Shown in pieces: positions 38,284 to 51,130 of a DNA stretch of 64,000 bases. Source of the stretch: Rhinopomastus cyanomelas (Eukaryota; Chordata; Aves; Bucerotiformes; Rhinopomastidae); contig VXBP01001113.1 in the NCBI GenBank assembly GCA_013400115.1, forward strand, positions 836,404 through 900,403. Direction: 5' to 3'. How positions within the stretch are numbered: the first letter of the stretch is position 1; the number at the start of each line of letters is the position of its first letter. Below the pieces are notes generated by a model that did no database searches, had not been told where the DNA came from, and saw only the letters and a list, made by a program, of their open reading frames with translations. The position numbers were made by a program, and so were the translations under genes.

Positions 38284-41200
38284 GAAAAAAAGCCTAACAA
38301 AAACCCATGTTTGCTCCTTTTTAGCACTGAAGCCTAGAATGGTACCCTAGAGCAGCAGTTGCTACAGTGCCGGCCTCCAGCTTCTCTTACAGCTCTTCTT
38401 TTAGTACTGCAGAGACACTTATTTTCATAAATTCTCTTCACGCTCATCCACAAAAGAGATGTGCCTCTGAAGCCAGTATCAGCTGACATTTCAGTGAGTA
38501 GTTGAGTTCATTTGTGAGGCAGAAAAATGAATCATGAATTGTGATCTAACCAGGACATTTATACACTCTGTAAACCATATTTAACAGCACCTCCTTTGCC
38601 TGTTTAAATTAGGAGTTTCCGAGAATTTAGACCAATAGACTGATAGCTCTCAAACTTCATTTTTACATTCTAGCACAAACAGAAGAAATGATGAGTTGTT
38701 GAACATTACACTTGAAGGTGCAGATCAGCTACCACAGCTTATTGAATCAGATTCAAAGCCAACAGCTTTTCAGGGTAAAGATTTCTACTGCAGTTTTAAG
38801 TACTCAGTATCTAGTTTGGTCAGCCTTCTCACACAAAGCCAAACAGCTTTGGCAAGTCCTTAGAAAAAAGTATCACCACTCCTTTGTACCTACTAGAAAA
38901 ACAGAGCATAAAACTGTTCCCTTTCAAGCCAATGGCATTCACCTATCACATTTATGGGAAAACAGAGGGCAGGATTCTCTCCCCTTTCAACCACCAACAG
39001 GCCAAACAAGTGGTTTGGAGTCATTTGTGCTGTGATCCTGTCAGTTCTTATGAGGAGAATAAGACCAGCTGTCTCACTGCTTCTAGACCTCCAAAGAGCT
39101 GTGCTGTGTCAGCAGTGCAGCTGGAACAGTGAGCCCATGTCTCCCATTGGTGGTAGGAGATACAATTCTGCAGGACAAAAAGACTTTCCACTAAGACGGT
39201 AAATCACAGATGTTGGAATATTGAGGGGGTGGGGAACAGGTTTCCAACCTTTGAGTCTAAACTAAAACCCCACACAGACTGCACAAAAAAGCTTGGCGAA
39301 GACAAGAGCCACTCATCATCCCAGGCTATGGCTTGCTGACTGGAAAGGGACAGTGCAATAGGCAAGTCCACATGAGACAAGGCAGAAAGAATGTGAGAAG
39401 GGATTGTTGTCCCCTCATTTGGGGAATGCAAAAACAGAACACACCTTCTCACAATCAAAATGCACATTTGTAACAGAACCAGAAGCAACATCTACATGGC
39501 TTGACTACCATCCCTCATACCTCATTAAAAACAATTCATTAATTAATAAATAGTGTAATACAGAAAGCAGGACAAGAAGAACATACTGCTTTCAAACCAA
39601 TGGACATGTTGACATTTCAATCCACAAACTTTATCTACTCCATATATTTAGAGCATTATGACTGCTACAAAATACTGTTTCACAGACAAACTGTGTCTCC
39701 CACCTTTTTTGGAACATTTTCCATGGTAAAATAGAAGCTGGGCAGAGCCTGCAGAGCAGTGTGACAGCTCCTGTGAGGCTAGCAGTTAGAAAGGACCCAG
39801 CAAAGATGGGTCTGAGCAAACCCACCAGTGGGCAGAAGTTTTGTGCATAGCATTGATGTTCAAATAAGGACGGCCTAAACACACAGCATTGACATTTTAA
39901 ACTTATTTCCCAGCATGAAAGCTGCATTATGACATGATCCAAATTTAACTTTGATAGGCTCTATGCTGCCACTGTTGGGATGCTCCCAGTACCCAAGGTA
40001 GCTAATGCAGGCTTTGCTGAATTGATTTACTTCTTGGCACCAGTGAGAAGCCCAAAACATCTCTTACTTCTCAGTCTAATGCACAATTCCTGCCGTATGG
40101 AAGCACAGACAGACTTTTGCCAATGTGGGAACCATCTCACATCCTGGATGCACACATAGGAAGAAACCCTTGCTGCTCAATAATTTTGTGATATGAGAGA
40201 AAAAAACAGGAAAAGTCTAGAACAAAAGATATAACATGCCTGCTGAGATCACTGGACAGGATATGTCTAGGATAGGGCTTAGTTGCCTGATATGTTTGCT
40301 TTTGTATTGAGGTGCCCCTGGAATTCAGCAGGTTTCCTAGTAATGGCTGTGCTGCAGGATGATGTGGGACAAACATTCCCTCCATGTACATGGCCCAGAT
40401 TCCAGGTTTAGTACATGATACCCAGTGCAGAATCACAGGCTGTGTGTTATTGCTATCCTGTGCCAGATAAGAAATGCATTTAGGCACCTGTAGCTTCCTT
40501 CAGCCATGCTCAGTAAAAAATATGCTAAAAATCTCCTACCAGTAACTTCCAGGGCACTAGAATTCCCTTCACTATGAGCACTTTATTTTTTCTCCCCAGG
40601 CACTTTTCCATTTCAAGTTCCTAATCATAGGATAAGAAGAATGGAAGACAAACAACAACTGAACCAAAATGAGTTCTTGCACTATTAACTACTCTAAAAC
40701 TTCCTAAAGCTACAAGGACTTCATTTTAGTTCACTGCTTTCACAGGGACTCCAAAAGTGCCCCAGCAGGTGCTGAACTAAGGTTTACAGACACTGTCCCA
40801 TTCATCTAAATAGGAATTTTGGGGCACTGAGCTGCCTTTTTTTTTTTTTTTCCTATTATACCAAGATGTAACACACTTTCTCCTTTTTTTATCCCACTTT
40901 TGTCCATTCAGTGATGGTCAAAAAACAAGCATGGCACCAATCTGCCTGAATCATTCTATTTAAGATGGTGCAATGCACTCATTTTCCCTGAAGATGAAAA
41001 ATTACATCTAACCCCAAAACTGTCTGGAGAAGGAAGATGCATCTCCTGGGTGGTGGGAAGTGACATGCACTTTCTGTTCACAAAACTTTATGAGGATGAA
41101 CTTTTGACTTCAACCCCTGCCAGAACAGAAGAACTTGAAACTTCTATGTCTTCTCTCCTTGTAAAACAACCCCTATTTACTGTGATGTCTGTGTGAAGGT

Positions 41201-42289
41201 GGCAACTAAGGCTCAGCCTTCTGTCATGGCCCATATCATGCCAGATTTATCCTGACATCATCAAAGCTCATGCTGAACTGCCAGCTTCTCTCCTAGTTTT
41301 CATCAATTTGAAGCTTTTTTTCTAAACATATCCATATGTCACAACTCTGACGGCATGCCTTTCCTAGCTGTCTTTTCCTCCTCCGCTGTCACTATTTCAT
41401 TTATGTATACAAAGATTCCTAGATCAAATACAGATCACTCAACATCCTGACATTCTCAAGAGCTGTCTATGAACTCTGATTATCATGGAAAATTTCTCCT
41501 AAAACAAGTACCAAACAAAGTCTATTTTCTCTTCTCAGCAAGACCTCAGCCAGAGTAATCCTGACATGTGGAACTTCCACATACTCAGCCACTGGACTAT
41601 GGCATAAGGAGACAATGAGTCATCGCCCAGAGCTGCAGGTTTCTGCAGGTGTGCTGCACTGCCGGGGCAGCTGAAGTCGTGGCTGAGTATGTTACTGAAA
41701 ACGATACTTGATTGCCATAGGAGGCAATGGTGAAGCCTTAAAAAACCCAGCATACTAGTAAAGTGCAAAGCAACAATATCTCCTCACTTCCCAAAAGTGA
41801 TTTACCAGAGCTCAGAGCATTGCAGATGACAGGGCATCCTGACAGCATGGCCCTTCAAGAACAAAACTGGTCACAACTGCACAATTAATGAATAAGAGAC
41901 ATGAAACAGAGATTGGATAAAGAAAACTTCTGCATCCCATCAGCTAATATCAAAGCAGAGTGGATTGCTTTTTATTTTAGCCCAGATCAGGCAAGTTCTC
42001 ACAACAATTGGAAGTCAGGAAATTCTAACAAGCAAGAGGAAAAATAACAGTAACAAGTCTGTCAACAAAGATATCACTAAAAAAACAAAAGGCTGTCATG
42101 AGGAGGCACTGAAAGAAGGTACCAGCACTGCAACTACAGAAAGGGTATAGGAAGAAGATTCTTAGGAAATACCATTATGAAGGATCAGGAAGAAATGGCC
42201 ATCTACTTGGTGCCTGTTCTGCAGGATGCAATGTTGTCAAGTAAGAAAGTAGAGAAGAAAAGAAAGAAATAAATCAATATGAAGCTCTT
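38284..42289. other. No gene recognised
   Basis: Unique AT-rich sequence with one 15-T run. No exon-like or repeat structure recognised. Confidence 0.55.
40837..40851. repeat. Poly(T) 15
   Basis: Uninterrupted run of 15 T. No retrocopy is recognised beside it. A shorter run of 12 T lies at 51636-51647. Confidence 0.95.
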
Positions 42290-42560
42290 TCAGGAATGCA
42301 ACAAACATAGGGGTTGGTTCTGTTTGGCAGCCCCAGGACACTTGCAGTCCTGGCTCGGGTTGTGTGGATATGTTTTTGACTTGTCCTGGTCAGCAGATTA
42401 ATGGCATTAACGAAGTTTCCATTAGCATCGGAGATTGGGTAGGAGGGTGAAGAGACAGAGGCGTCCAAGCGGAAAGCCACATGACTGCAGAATTGATAAG
42501 GCTAAAGATGAAACGGAGCTTCATTGGCAGAAGAGAGGCCAGGAAATGCCACTACAAATT
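42290..42560. promoter_or_regulatory. Candidate conserved non-coding element
   Basis: Balanced composition with CAGCAGATTAATGGCATTAACG and CCATTAGCATCGGAGATTGG, several undepleted CpGs and no repeat. Many stops in all frames. The most constrained-looking non-coding stretch by eye. Confidence 0.33.
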
Positions 42561-42639
42561 AGCCCCAGGCCTCATTTCTTTTCCCTTCATTATCCAAACC
42601 CCTTCAGGAGAAGAATGGAGGAGGTTATGACCCTCTCCC

Positions 42640-43345
42640 AACACACACATATACAGATATTGAGTGAGTCTCTCTCAATGAGCACAGACGTGGGTATATC
42701 TCTGTGTGCTTAAGGGTCTGTGTGTGTGGTATATTTGTGTCCAGGCAAATCTGTATTAATATATTACCTAAAAAAATAAGTATTTGTATTTGCATCAATA
42801 GGTATCTGCATATCTCACTATATATGTAAGAGTACGCGTTCTGATATCTACAATGTTTGTAGTTAAACCATATAATCTTTTCTCATATTAAAGAGCTATT
42901 ACTGAAAGCAATGCCATTGAAAGCAAAGACCTTGCACGGTTCAGTGAAAGTTCCAGCATCTGGACATGCTGTGTTTGTGTCTGTAGTAACATGTATGACT
43001 TACAGAGTTACTTGGTATATGTACATTTCTACGTACATGTTTTCTTGTAGACTTATCTTTGTATCTGCTTCTGAAGTCTGTGTACAGGGCCTTCTTTGGG
43101 ACATCTACTCTTTTCCACATTCTTTGTTTTTTTCTTGTGTGTGAATATCCTCTATGTGTGCTTCTGTATTCCACCAGCTATGTGGTTGCTTGTGTCTGCA
43201 TCCCACCTGGGTCTCTTCTGTGCACAAGTGCCTTTTCAAAAGCCTGCGTACCTCAAATAAGTTCCAGTCTGTGTATGTGCTCCTGGGTGTCTTTCTGTTT
43301 GCCTGTCTTTGAGTCTATGTGCCTGGGAACGCATGTGTCGTATCT
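42640..43345. repeat. Decayed TG-rich (TGTGT/TCTG) array
   Basis: About 700 bp in which TGTGTGT, CTGTGTATGTG, TGTGTCTG and CTATGTGTG recur at irregular spacing, mixed with ATATCT/ATATGT runs. The open frames here (for example 43059-43388 plus) reflect this composition, with many Cys/Val/Ser, and are not genes. It looks like an old dinucleotide or short minisatellite array broken by substitutions. Confidence 0.5.
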
Positions 43346-43914
43346 GGAAAAACCTTTTTTTAAATTACATGCAAACTGTTCTTTGTAAAACTGTGGAGAA
43401 GTTTTGCTGCCTGTAGCCACACACATCATTCTTGAGTACATATAAAAGATGCTATTTGTTGCTTTTGAATACTTACTGCACCTGAAAATTCATGAATAAG
43501 GTAAATACAACAGTGAGAACTGGGAAGTATTCGTAACAAGAAACGCACAAAATCCATTACACCAGTATGAGAACTAGCTAAGGAGAACAGAGCAGAGGAT
43601 GAGATCCATTTTAGCTCATCATTCATATCCAGCAAATTTAGAGAGAGGAAGACTATTTCCTGCAAAGATTAAAGAATAACATCTCTCCAAGTCTAACGAC
43701 ATTTACATGTTGATAGTAAGGAAGGTAGGTTCTCTTCAAAGAGACTGTTAGCCATAGGCTACTAACATGAGGGACAACTTTGCCTAGGGGTAAACAAAAA
43801 AACAACCTCCTGCGTTTGGAAAACAAAAAGAGGAGAGGAAAAAGGCTGAGGAAGGATGTGTAAATGGAGCTTTGTGCAATGGTGCTCTGTTATGTGAGCT
43901 CTATGTGACAATAG

Positions 43915-44010
43915 CCCTGAAACCCTATGCGAGCAAACTCATAAAAGAGGTCACTGTCTCTTTAATTAAAGCTCCCTGGTTTGAGGTTAAAAACAAACCC
44001 AGTGTTTTAT
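43915..44010. promoter_or_regulatory. Candidate conserved non-coding element
   Basis: CATAAAAGAGGTCACTGTC, CTTTAATTAAAGCTCCC (a palindromic CTTTAATTAAAG) and GTTTTATGACC. Short and non-coding. Confidence 0.25.
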
Positions 44011-44129
44011 GACCAGGTGTGTGTGTGAAAGAGATGAGAACCTGATCCCCAGCCCAGTAGCACAGCAGCAGAGAGGAGATAAGAGAGGAAAGCTTTTTAT
44101 TAAGGTGTTGCTTGAATGCTGCACCAGGC

Positions 44130-44240
44130 AAGGCAAACGCTGGAGAGGCAGGACACGCAAGTTCCTCAGGACCAAAGCTGTGAGAGGGCAGCACCAGAGG
44201 CAATGGGAACGCTGGAGAAGCATGACAAGCCAGGACGAGC
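44130..44240. repeat. Imperfect 72-bp tandem duplication
   Basis: AACGCTGGAGAGGCAGGACACGC at 44136 recurs as AACGCTGGAGAAGCATGACAAGC at 44208. The 72-bp period preserves frame, so the minus-strand frame 43925-44242 shows a duplicated L-A-C-x-A-S-P-A-F-x-L-P. I do not think it codes for protein. Confidence 0.6.
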
Positions 44241-47113
44241 AAGCCTTCTAAACCACCATTAACAGGAGAGGAGGATCAGCTGAAGAGGGAACAAAAAAAG
44301 CACCAAGGAGACACCAGGAACATAACAACCGTTACCAATATCTAAGACCTACAGACGCAAAGAGGGCAGTGATCATGTGGTATCTCCCAGCTGGCACATA
44401 ATAAGGCAGCAAGAGCAACTACACAGCCCTTTCAGTAGAGCTTGAGAGGGGACAACCCTTCATCAACCAGTCTGCCAGAAAGAGCCTAATATTGTTTGTG
44501 GAAACAATAGGGACTAAACTGATCCTAGCATCTAATAAAATGCCAGACCAAGATAAGAGGTCGCACCCTCTTCCTGAGCCTTTCCTGTCAATGATGTATA
44601 TATTGCTCAAGACATTCATACCCACAACACCACTGCTGACAGCAAATTACACTTGGAAACCAAGACTTCCATTTGCGATTTAATCGAATCTTTAGATCTC
44701 GCTTCTAAGGTACCTGTCACTATAATATTGAACTCTAATAAAATGCCTATATCCCATGGGTCCATTTGGTTACAGGTCCTTTCTTCACAGAGCCTCTACC
44801 TGTCAGTCCCTGTCCCTAAAACTTATCAACAAAGAAAACAGTAGTCAGTTCTCTTTTATCATGGCACTATGAGTTATGAATGATCAGTTTGAAACAGGAG
44901 ACGATCCAGAAACAGTCCCTGGGTTGCAGGCCACAAGCCCTGTGTTGGGGCATTTGAAACCATGTGGTTTGAGACACAAAATCTGGATTCCCACTTCAGA
45001 ACTGCCATGATTATCCCAAAAGCAGAAACAACACAGCTGTGAAATCCTTGGCAGAAAGATTTTGCTACTGTGGTTTCTAAAAGAAAGCTGAAATGGAACA
45101 AAAAAAACCCTTATGACTCTCCCATCTTATTAGAAAGCTATGTAAATAGGAGCAACAAAACATGTTCCTAAAGTACCATATTATGAAAAAATTAAAGGCT
45201 AACTTGGTATTTTCTCTGTTCAAAGGTGTTCTCTAAAAATGTCTCTTTATTTTTCTTCATGAAAATGTAGATAAAATGTCAGTAGATACAATTAGAAGAC
45301 AGCAAACAATCAGGCCATAATTTACTGCATTCAGCAAAAACAGCAGAGACCTATGTATGGGAAAAGCAAATTGAAAAATGCAGAACAAAAAGGATAGAGG
45401 AGAGAGTTCACTATAATCCCAGAGTGGTATTTTACTTATATTCTATGGATTTTAAGTTTAAATATCCTATCTCTAAGCTATAGGAAGGGAAATTAAGACA
45501 CACAGGAAGTTTGACAGCCGCAGAATTAGGAAGGAAGTTTCAAGAATAAGAACTCCTATGAACTTCAAACAGAACTTACTCAATTTCTTGAGACCTTTCA
45601 TGGCAGAAAGATGCCAAAACTACCAGTTACAATGTTGAGCCTTAACTGGATGAGGTACTGCAGCCTGTGGCATCTAGCAGGCCATAGCATACAAACTAAT
45701 AGTCCTCTGGGCTTGAAAACTATGAAAACTGAAGATTAAATTAATCCCTGGGGCAAATTCACTGCAATCAATTGAATTTTGCCAGGAATGGGTTTTAACC
45801 ACTTACGGTAACCTGCGTGTTAACAGCAGGCAGGCAAAAACCCTGAACTATTATCAGTTTTATTCCTGTCAATGCACACAACTGTCACACAATATTTCCA
45901 CAGTCATGACTGCCCTTTTTTTATACCCACTGTTTAGCCTGACTTCTGATTTCCAAAATAATGGGACAAATTCATTGTAAGGTGCAACTCTCTCACTACC
46001 AGTAAAGCTAGACCACACTAAATTTACTTCTTCCCAGTTTCACAAACTTTCTCAACAGTTTGTGCATAATGGTCCAAGCTGACAAGTATTTTGTAAATTA
46101 AACAGTCCAGAAATAAGAATTTGTCTAAGATGGGGTGATTAAGCAAGCACTTAAAATGCAGATTTACATAAACTGCAATTTTCTTTGTCTATTTCAGTCT
46201 AGACAAATGAAATTTCTAAAAATCCACATCATTCAGTTTGATATGCTGAGTACAAAGTGCACACCCCTACAAATGCAAATTTGTGGAGGTTTAAAATTTA
46301 GTTCTACTGTACTTTTTTTTTAATTAAGAAGAACCCACTCACACTAAATGTAAACATTTCAGGCCTAAGAAAAAATGCTGGCTTTAAACTAAAAGAATAA
46401 TCCTCCCACTTGCTCCACATCCTCCACTTTTTCTGGTGCTGCAAGCAAACCAACAGATCAGTTATTGGCAATATCTTACTTCAACATCCAATAATCCATC
46501 TGGTTTTCCTTGGGCTGAATTTTCTAAGCTTCGCTCACTTTTACCCTGCTGCCCCTGACAATGAAGTGAAGGAACAGAGCCTATGTACTGGTGAGTGCCA
46601 ATTTACAGAGATAATCACTTCCATTGACTTTACACTTGTGTAAATAGTCATATAAAGTGCGGGACTTGGGACACATGTTTATAGTCCCCTGCTGAGCAGC
46701 AGCATTGCCAGAATCTGCTTAATGTCTGATGTTGGGTCTCCTAAACTAAGTTTTTAGGGGCAAGGGCAAGTTACTTCTTTGTTGGATTTGTGGGGTAGTT
46801 TTGCATGTCTCTTCCCCCTCGCTTCCTCGCTTTGAGGAAAATGCTGTCTCCTGTCATACAATGTATTAACAGATACATAATTCTTGTGCTTTTCTTGTTT
46901 TAGAAAAACAACTATGCAGCATCAGCACGGTTCAGAGCAGATCATCAGCCAGACCTCTGTGGCCTCACTGCAACTATGCTGATCTAAACCAACACATTAT
47001 CAAACTCTTTGCAAAGCTACGTTCAAGCCTTAATTCTTTTCCCCTATGTTACTACAGTGATTAAAGCAGCAATACAGGTTGCAAAATACCTGACTGCAAA
47101 AAATGTGGTTTCC
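44241..47113. other. No gene recognised
   Basis: Unique AT-rich sequence. Two stretches near 44520 and 44735 share CTAATAAAATGCC, a weak hint of an old duplication. Confidence 0.5.
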
Positions 47114-47351
47114 TCATAGCTTCTTTGTCAGGAACTACACAACTTGGATATTTTGCCATTTGAGGCTGAAATACAGAGTCATCACAACAATTATCATAGC
47201 TTCTTTGTCAGGAACTACACAACTTGGATATTTTGCCATTTGAGGCTGAAATACAGAGTCATCACAACAATTATCATAGCTTCTTTGTCAGGAACTACAC
47301 AACTTGGATATTTTGCCATTTGAGGCTGAAATACAGTCATCACAACAATTA
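47114..47351. repeat. 80-bp minisatellite, three near-identical copies
   Basis: Copies at 47114-47193 and 47194-47273 are identical over 80 bp. The third (47274-47351) is identical except for loss of two bases after ATACAG. The unit starts TCATAGCTTCTTTGTCAGG and ends CATCACAACAATTA. Such low divergence in unique surroundings means a very recent expansion or a polymorphic VNTR. Confidence 0.97.
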
Positions 47352-47497
47352 TTTTTTTCAGAGAACAAACGCTTTTGACAAACTACACTAATTAAAACAT
47401 TTGATGAAAAAAATGTTAAATTTGTATTAAAAAATAATCCAGATTTCATATTCAAAACTATTCCAAATACTAAGGGGTTTTTTAAGAAAGTTCTTAA

Positions 47498-47571
47498 CTT
47501 CTTAATCTTAAACTGTTAATTCTTAATAAACTTCTTAATTCTTAAACTGTTAAGATCTTAACAGTTTAAGA
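47498..47571. repeat. Direct/direct/inverted repeat with 32-bp palindrome
   Basis: CTTCTTAATCTTAAACTG-TTAA (47498-47519) recurs as CTTCTTAATTCTTAAACTG-TTAA (47531-47553) and then as the inverted copy CTTAACAGTTTAAG (47557-47570). Together the second and third form a perfect palindrome at 47540-47571 centred on an AGATCT. Confidence 0.9.
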
Positions 47572-50500
47572 TCATAAAAATCTTAAATTCTTTCTACAGA
47601 ACCAAACCAGTGCTTGAGGGTTTTTTCCTCAGTTTTAATTTCTCATCCTTGGTCAAGAGGAACACCTCCCCAGAATTTACAATTTCTTCATAGAACAAGA
47701 AAAGTGTTTCCCATCCAGATTCGTGTCACTCCACAAACATCATTACTGCCTCCATTCTTGATTTGCAGCACTGGAATAACACTGTCCTTACTTATCATGA
47801 CACTAAAAACTAGGAAATTTTCTTGAGATATGTAGTATTATAGGCTTAGGATCATTGAACTACTCTAAAGTTGCCCCAAAAGTTATATATAGGGGTAAGG
47901 GGTAGAAAGGATTTTTTTACTGTGTGCTTTCATATAGTTAACAATTTTTGTAAGTGCCAAAATAAAACAGAAGTAAAATATTCTGCTAACCATGGAGGTT
48001 GAGATAATAAAAGGGAAAAGATCCTCACAGATAACATGTATGCGATATACACGTACGGATATCTTTTCTTATTTTGCTTTTTTTCCTACTCTGCTTTATA
48101 AGACTGATAAAGATTACGATAAGAGAAGACAGCGTAGAAACTGCATAAGAAACCAACACTGTGTTATATACCATTAACGAAAAGTACATGTCTGCTGGTT
48201 GGAAGATGCAGTGGAAGAACACCTTCAAGGAACTTCATTCCCCTCTTCTTGCCTCATCCCGTTTTTCCTCTGGTCTTTAAAATATTTGATTTCATAAACT
48301 GTATGAAACTGAGTGAAGTAGACACAAACAGAATTTAAAGGCAAAGTTGCCTGAAATTTCAAGAGATGAAATCCAGACACTTTCACTGCTATTTTCCATC
48401 ACTGGATTTTTGACAGTACTTTGAACAACAGTGAACAACAGGACAACAGAGTAGAGGCCAAAAGTGCTCACATACGCTAGTAAAAGTCCTAGCAAGGCAG
48501 CTATCTTCATAACTCTGTCCTCATCTTCCTCCATTCCTACCTCTTTCTTTTTCTGCTGCTATTCTTTGCCCTGGCATTTGCTCACTCCTCCCCATGATTT
48601 TTTGTTCCACTTCTGCTTTCCCTCTGCACCATTTCCCTTCAAAAAGTTCTCCGTTAAAAGCATTGCCTGAAGCAAGATCACATCTCCAATATGAGAGGCA
48701 ACTTCATTACAGTTTAACATAAAAAGATCAGCTGATATCGATCCATAATTTGGACAAGTGCCATGCTATTGACAAGAAGACAAAATAAGTTAGAATGGCC
48801 ATGTTTCAAAAATTCTGTATGTACACTCAATCACTAGAACAGAAATTGCAGCCGGGTATATAATAACACAGCGGTGTTCTCCATTTCCCCTGTAGATCAA
48901 TGCTAATATGAGGAGGGCCACAGAAGATGGATGTTGCCAACAGAAAACCTTGAAATTCCATGTTAGGACTTGGATGGCTTCATGGATAAAAGAGTGTGTG
49001 TGCAATGACAATGCAATTTAAATAGGAAAGACCAAACTTCTTCCTTAATACCTGAGAATGCTCTACTTCAAAGTGGTAACTTCTGCCTTTAAATTCAAGT
49101 CAAGGAAAACAGAAACTGAGCCAACACCTCGTCTCAGATTCTCACACAGGCTTCAGTCCATACACCTAAGAGACTTCAGATGTATCACTTAATGAGGTCA
49201 GATAACCATAGGACAATATCCTCTCACATACTAATAGCTATATAGAACAATACAGACAAGTTTTCTATATATTTCTGAACCACCATTATCCTAGAAAGTA
49301 ATTTTTCTGGAAGATAGTCTGTGGCAGGAGAGACAAAAGTGGGGTTTCTCTGGAAACCACTTTGCCAGGCTGCTGAAGTGCCACAAAATTTCTAACCCAT
49401 GTTGTTTGACTAGTCAGATTTATGACCCCACATTACAGATATTTAACTGGTCAGCAAGAAGCAAATACAGGAACTTCAGCACCAAAAATTAAATCCTCTA
49501 CCATTTGAGCTAACTCAAACAGATATTTGTTCTAACAAGGTATTTATTCTTTATACAGATCATTTGGTATACAAAATAAAATGGTCAGACAAAGCATTAT
49601 ACTTGCACTTTGCCAAGAGCAATTCTTTTTGAGCACCTAACTCTGTTAAGGTCAAATTTCTCCCCACATCTCTACCCTAGTGAGGTTTGATACACATGGA
49701 AGGGTTACATAAGTGAACAGGCAATGCTAGTGTCTGTGGGAATTTAGAACTCAAAAAAACTCAGCCATGAGATGTGCATCTCTACCATTCCTGCCCAGAA
49801 AACTCTTGTAGCTAATAGTAGTGAAGATCCTATTTTCTCCATAAGCCTGCTATTTGAGACCAACATAACTCAATTAGCAATGCATGGCACACTATTCCTG
49901 ATTATGTAGGAATACCAAGTAATTGAAGAGAAACAATATGCATCAGTGGTTAGGATTTTTACTAGGATTTATCCTTTCCTGCTTCTTCCAGACTGACATG
50001 TATTCATCTCAAAAGCTGAGGCCTACAGGCCACACAATTAACTGAAAACTCTGATGTTGCTTTGGTAAATCCTTCCATATAAAAGGAGAGAGATACATAA
50101 ATTTATATCTTGCTCTGCATTCACTACTCCTATTCAAGAAGCTTTTGCAGTACTTTGAAGCAACATGTTCCTGTTGCTAATATTACACTGTATGAACAGA
50201 ATATTTTTTAAAATACATACAGTCTGGGTCTTTCACATAAAGCGTTCACTCTCAAATTGTTCAGCAAAGCAGAATCCCTTCCCAGAAAGGACGCTGCCCC
50301 ATCAAAACATCAGTTTGCATTTCAGCCTTGATCTGAACTCAAACTCCACAACTAGGCTCTATCTCAACAAGAAGCCAAACCTTTCTTCAGATCATCCTGC
50401 ATTTTCTGCATTGCACACAATCCATGCTGAGGTTTGTGACTCATGCCCATTATTAGTTTAGTCAGATTATAGACAGTTTTGCTGTCTTGTTCTCAATACA

Positions 50501-50849
50501 GTGCTGCAATATTTAGGATGTGTATGAGAATGGTGGAGGATGGGGGCTATTAACCACATTCCTATTGATCACAGACTTTATAGACCTACCTGCAGAGACC
50601 ATAACAGCAGAAATGCTGTTAAGAGCCACAGGTTTTCAGATCATCCTTAAACGCTCATAAAATCCCATCCAGTGAGCTATAACTGCCCTTTCGCCTTGGT
50701 CATCCTCCTTCCCTCTGAGCCCATCTGGCAAACAGGTCAAAAGGGAGGACACCTGTGTACGAAGCTATTGAATCTGGCAGATTATTTGTTCATTCTTGAG
50801 GTCAGTTCCCACCTGAAGCACCTGCTGTTGGCCCTGGCTCAATCCACCA
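47572..50849. other. No gene recognised
   Basis: Unique AT-rich sequence. A minus-strand frame 48292-48534 starts with an acidic run then a hydrophobic stretch, but has no homologue I recognise. Confidence 0.5.
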
Positions 50850-51130
50850 CCGGTGGCCCCTGGTTCACCTATTCACTGTCACTGGAGGGGTACGCGGAAG
50901 CACGCCCTGGCTCCCTCGCACTCGGGGCTTTCCCGGAGCTCAGCCCGCAGCCGGGGTGCGGGATGCCGCAGGGCTGCAATGCTCCTTGCGCGGCCCCGGA
51001 GTGGCCCCTAGTGCCCGGCTGCCGTACTACCCCACAGCAGCCCTGCACGGCTCTGCCTGGATCCCACCAATAACCGGGGTCACCCAGTCCGTCTCGAACG
51101 ACAACCAAAGCAACTGGGCTAACCGGGCAA
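50850..51130. promoter_or_regulatory. Orphan CpG island
   Basis: About 280 bp with some twenty CpG dinucleotides in an otherwise CpG-poor neighbourhood. Both strands are open in one frame across it (plus 50672-51073, minus 50869-51108), but the peptides are Pro/Ala/Gly/Cys-rich composition products without family resemblance. It could be an alternative promoter, a lncRNA start or a methylation-free enhancer. It lies about 6.3 kb upstream of the CUEDC2 island. Confidence 0.55.

Noticed and set aside
43059..43388. 109-codon Cys-rich plus-strand frame
   Set aside because: Product of the decayed TG-rich array; composition bias, not a secreted Cys-rich protein.
48292..48534. 80-codon minus-strand frame with a hydrophobic N-terminal segment
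   Set aside because: No splice signals, homologue or repeat context to support it.
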